NCBI RefSeq assembly: GCF_037975245.1
Contig: NC_092577.1
Coordinates: forward strand, 25,231,398 to 25,295,397
Direction of reading: 5' to 3'
Source of the DNA: Apostichopus japonicus
Taxonomy: Eukaryota > Echinodermata > Holothuroidea > Aspidochirotida > Stichopodidae
DNA: 64,000 nucleotides
This document shows, one piece after another, positions 63,959 to 64,000 of the stretch (within the stretch, counting starts at the first letter, position 1; every line of letters starts with the position of its first letter). The notes beneath the pieces were generated by a model, which was not told where the DNA came from, searched no databases, and saw nothing but the letters and a program-made list of their open reading frames with translations. The translations under genes were made by a program, and so were the position numbers.

Positions 63959-64000
63959 GTAAAATAAAATTGAAAAGAGTAAGATCAGGCTTCCGAATGA

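Overview
The window reads as nuclear DNA of a metazoan, most likely a marine invertebrate deuterostome (an echinoderm such as a sea cucumber is my best guess, by inference only). The grounds are split genes with GT/AG introns, Tx1-type non-LTR and Ty3/gypsy-type LTR retrotransposons, decayed transposase genes (hAT, two MULE-type genes, a DDE family, a tyrosine recombinase), a tRNA-derived SINE, and long poly-G/C runs. There are no operons or bacterial-style genes. Almost every recognisable coding stretch is a mobile element or a relic of one.

Layout. 1-7100: dispersed repeats around a decayed, intron-containing tyrosine-recombinase gene of Crypton type (2424-5386). One of its introns holds a short Tx1 3' fragment. 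The gene is flanked by two copies of one non-coding repeat (about 1300-1700 and 5800-6270) and followed by a 4-copy, about 202 bp tandem array. 7490-11965: a dispersed repeat (two copies) around an ORF1-only Tx1-like element (9881-11608). 12208-14625: a decayed Tx1 copy that stops abruptly at a kinase-like exon on the minus strand. 14626-22190: sparse, with kinase-like exons, small tandem repeats and a few unassigned candidate exons.

22190-36442 is a nest of retroelements. A decayed gypsy element (gypsy-2, minus strand) has been split by a second gypsy element (gypsy-1, 22465-32021, 136 bp LTRs, TTTAG target duplication). Gypsy-1 in turn received a full-length Tx1 element (22973-27875, 12 bp target duplication) and a 535 bp Tx1 tail (30122-30656, 10 bp duplication). 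Gypsy-2 also carries an ORF1-only Tx1-like copy (33334-35131) and lies next to a Tx1 fragment (35444-36442). A third gypsy pol relic lies at 38135-40550.

41878-64000: a DDE-transposase-like relic (about 42152-43200), a two-exon gene with a BEN-like C-terminus (44805-47640), an hAT exon pair (50046-50983), and a FLYWCH/MULE transposase relic (54187-56002) lying between inverted copies of a repeat more than 1 kb long (51190-52965 and 60253-61500). A nested foldback cluster (56216-57222), several minisatellites, two well-preserved exons of a second MULE-type gene (62424-63958) and a tRNA-derived SINE follow.

How the parts relate: target-site duplications and interrupted reading frames give a relative order of insertion. 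Gypsy-2 is oldest, then gypsy-1 and the ORF1-only element, then full-length Tx1 and the 30122 tail. The two short Tx1 tails at 4316 and 30122 differ at about one place, so they come from a close common source. The ORF1-only elements share 5' and 3' ends with Tx1, and one keeps the first codons of ORF2, so they look like an internally deleted lineage that would need ORF2 supplied from elsewhere.
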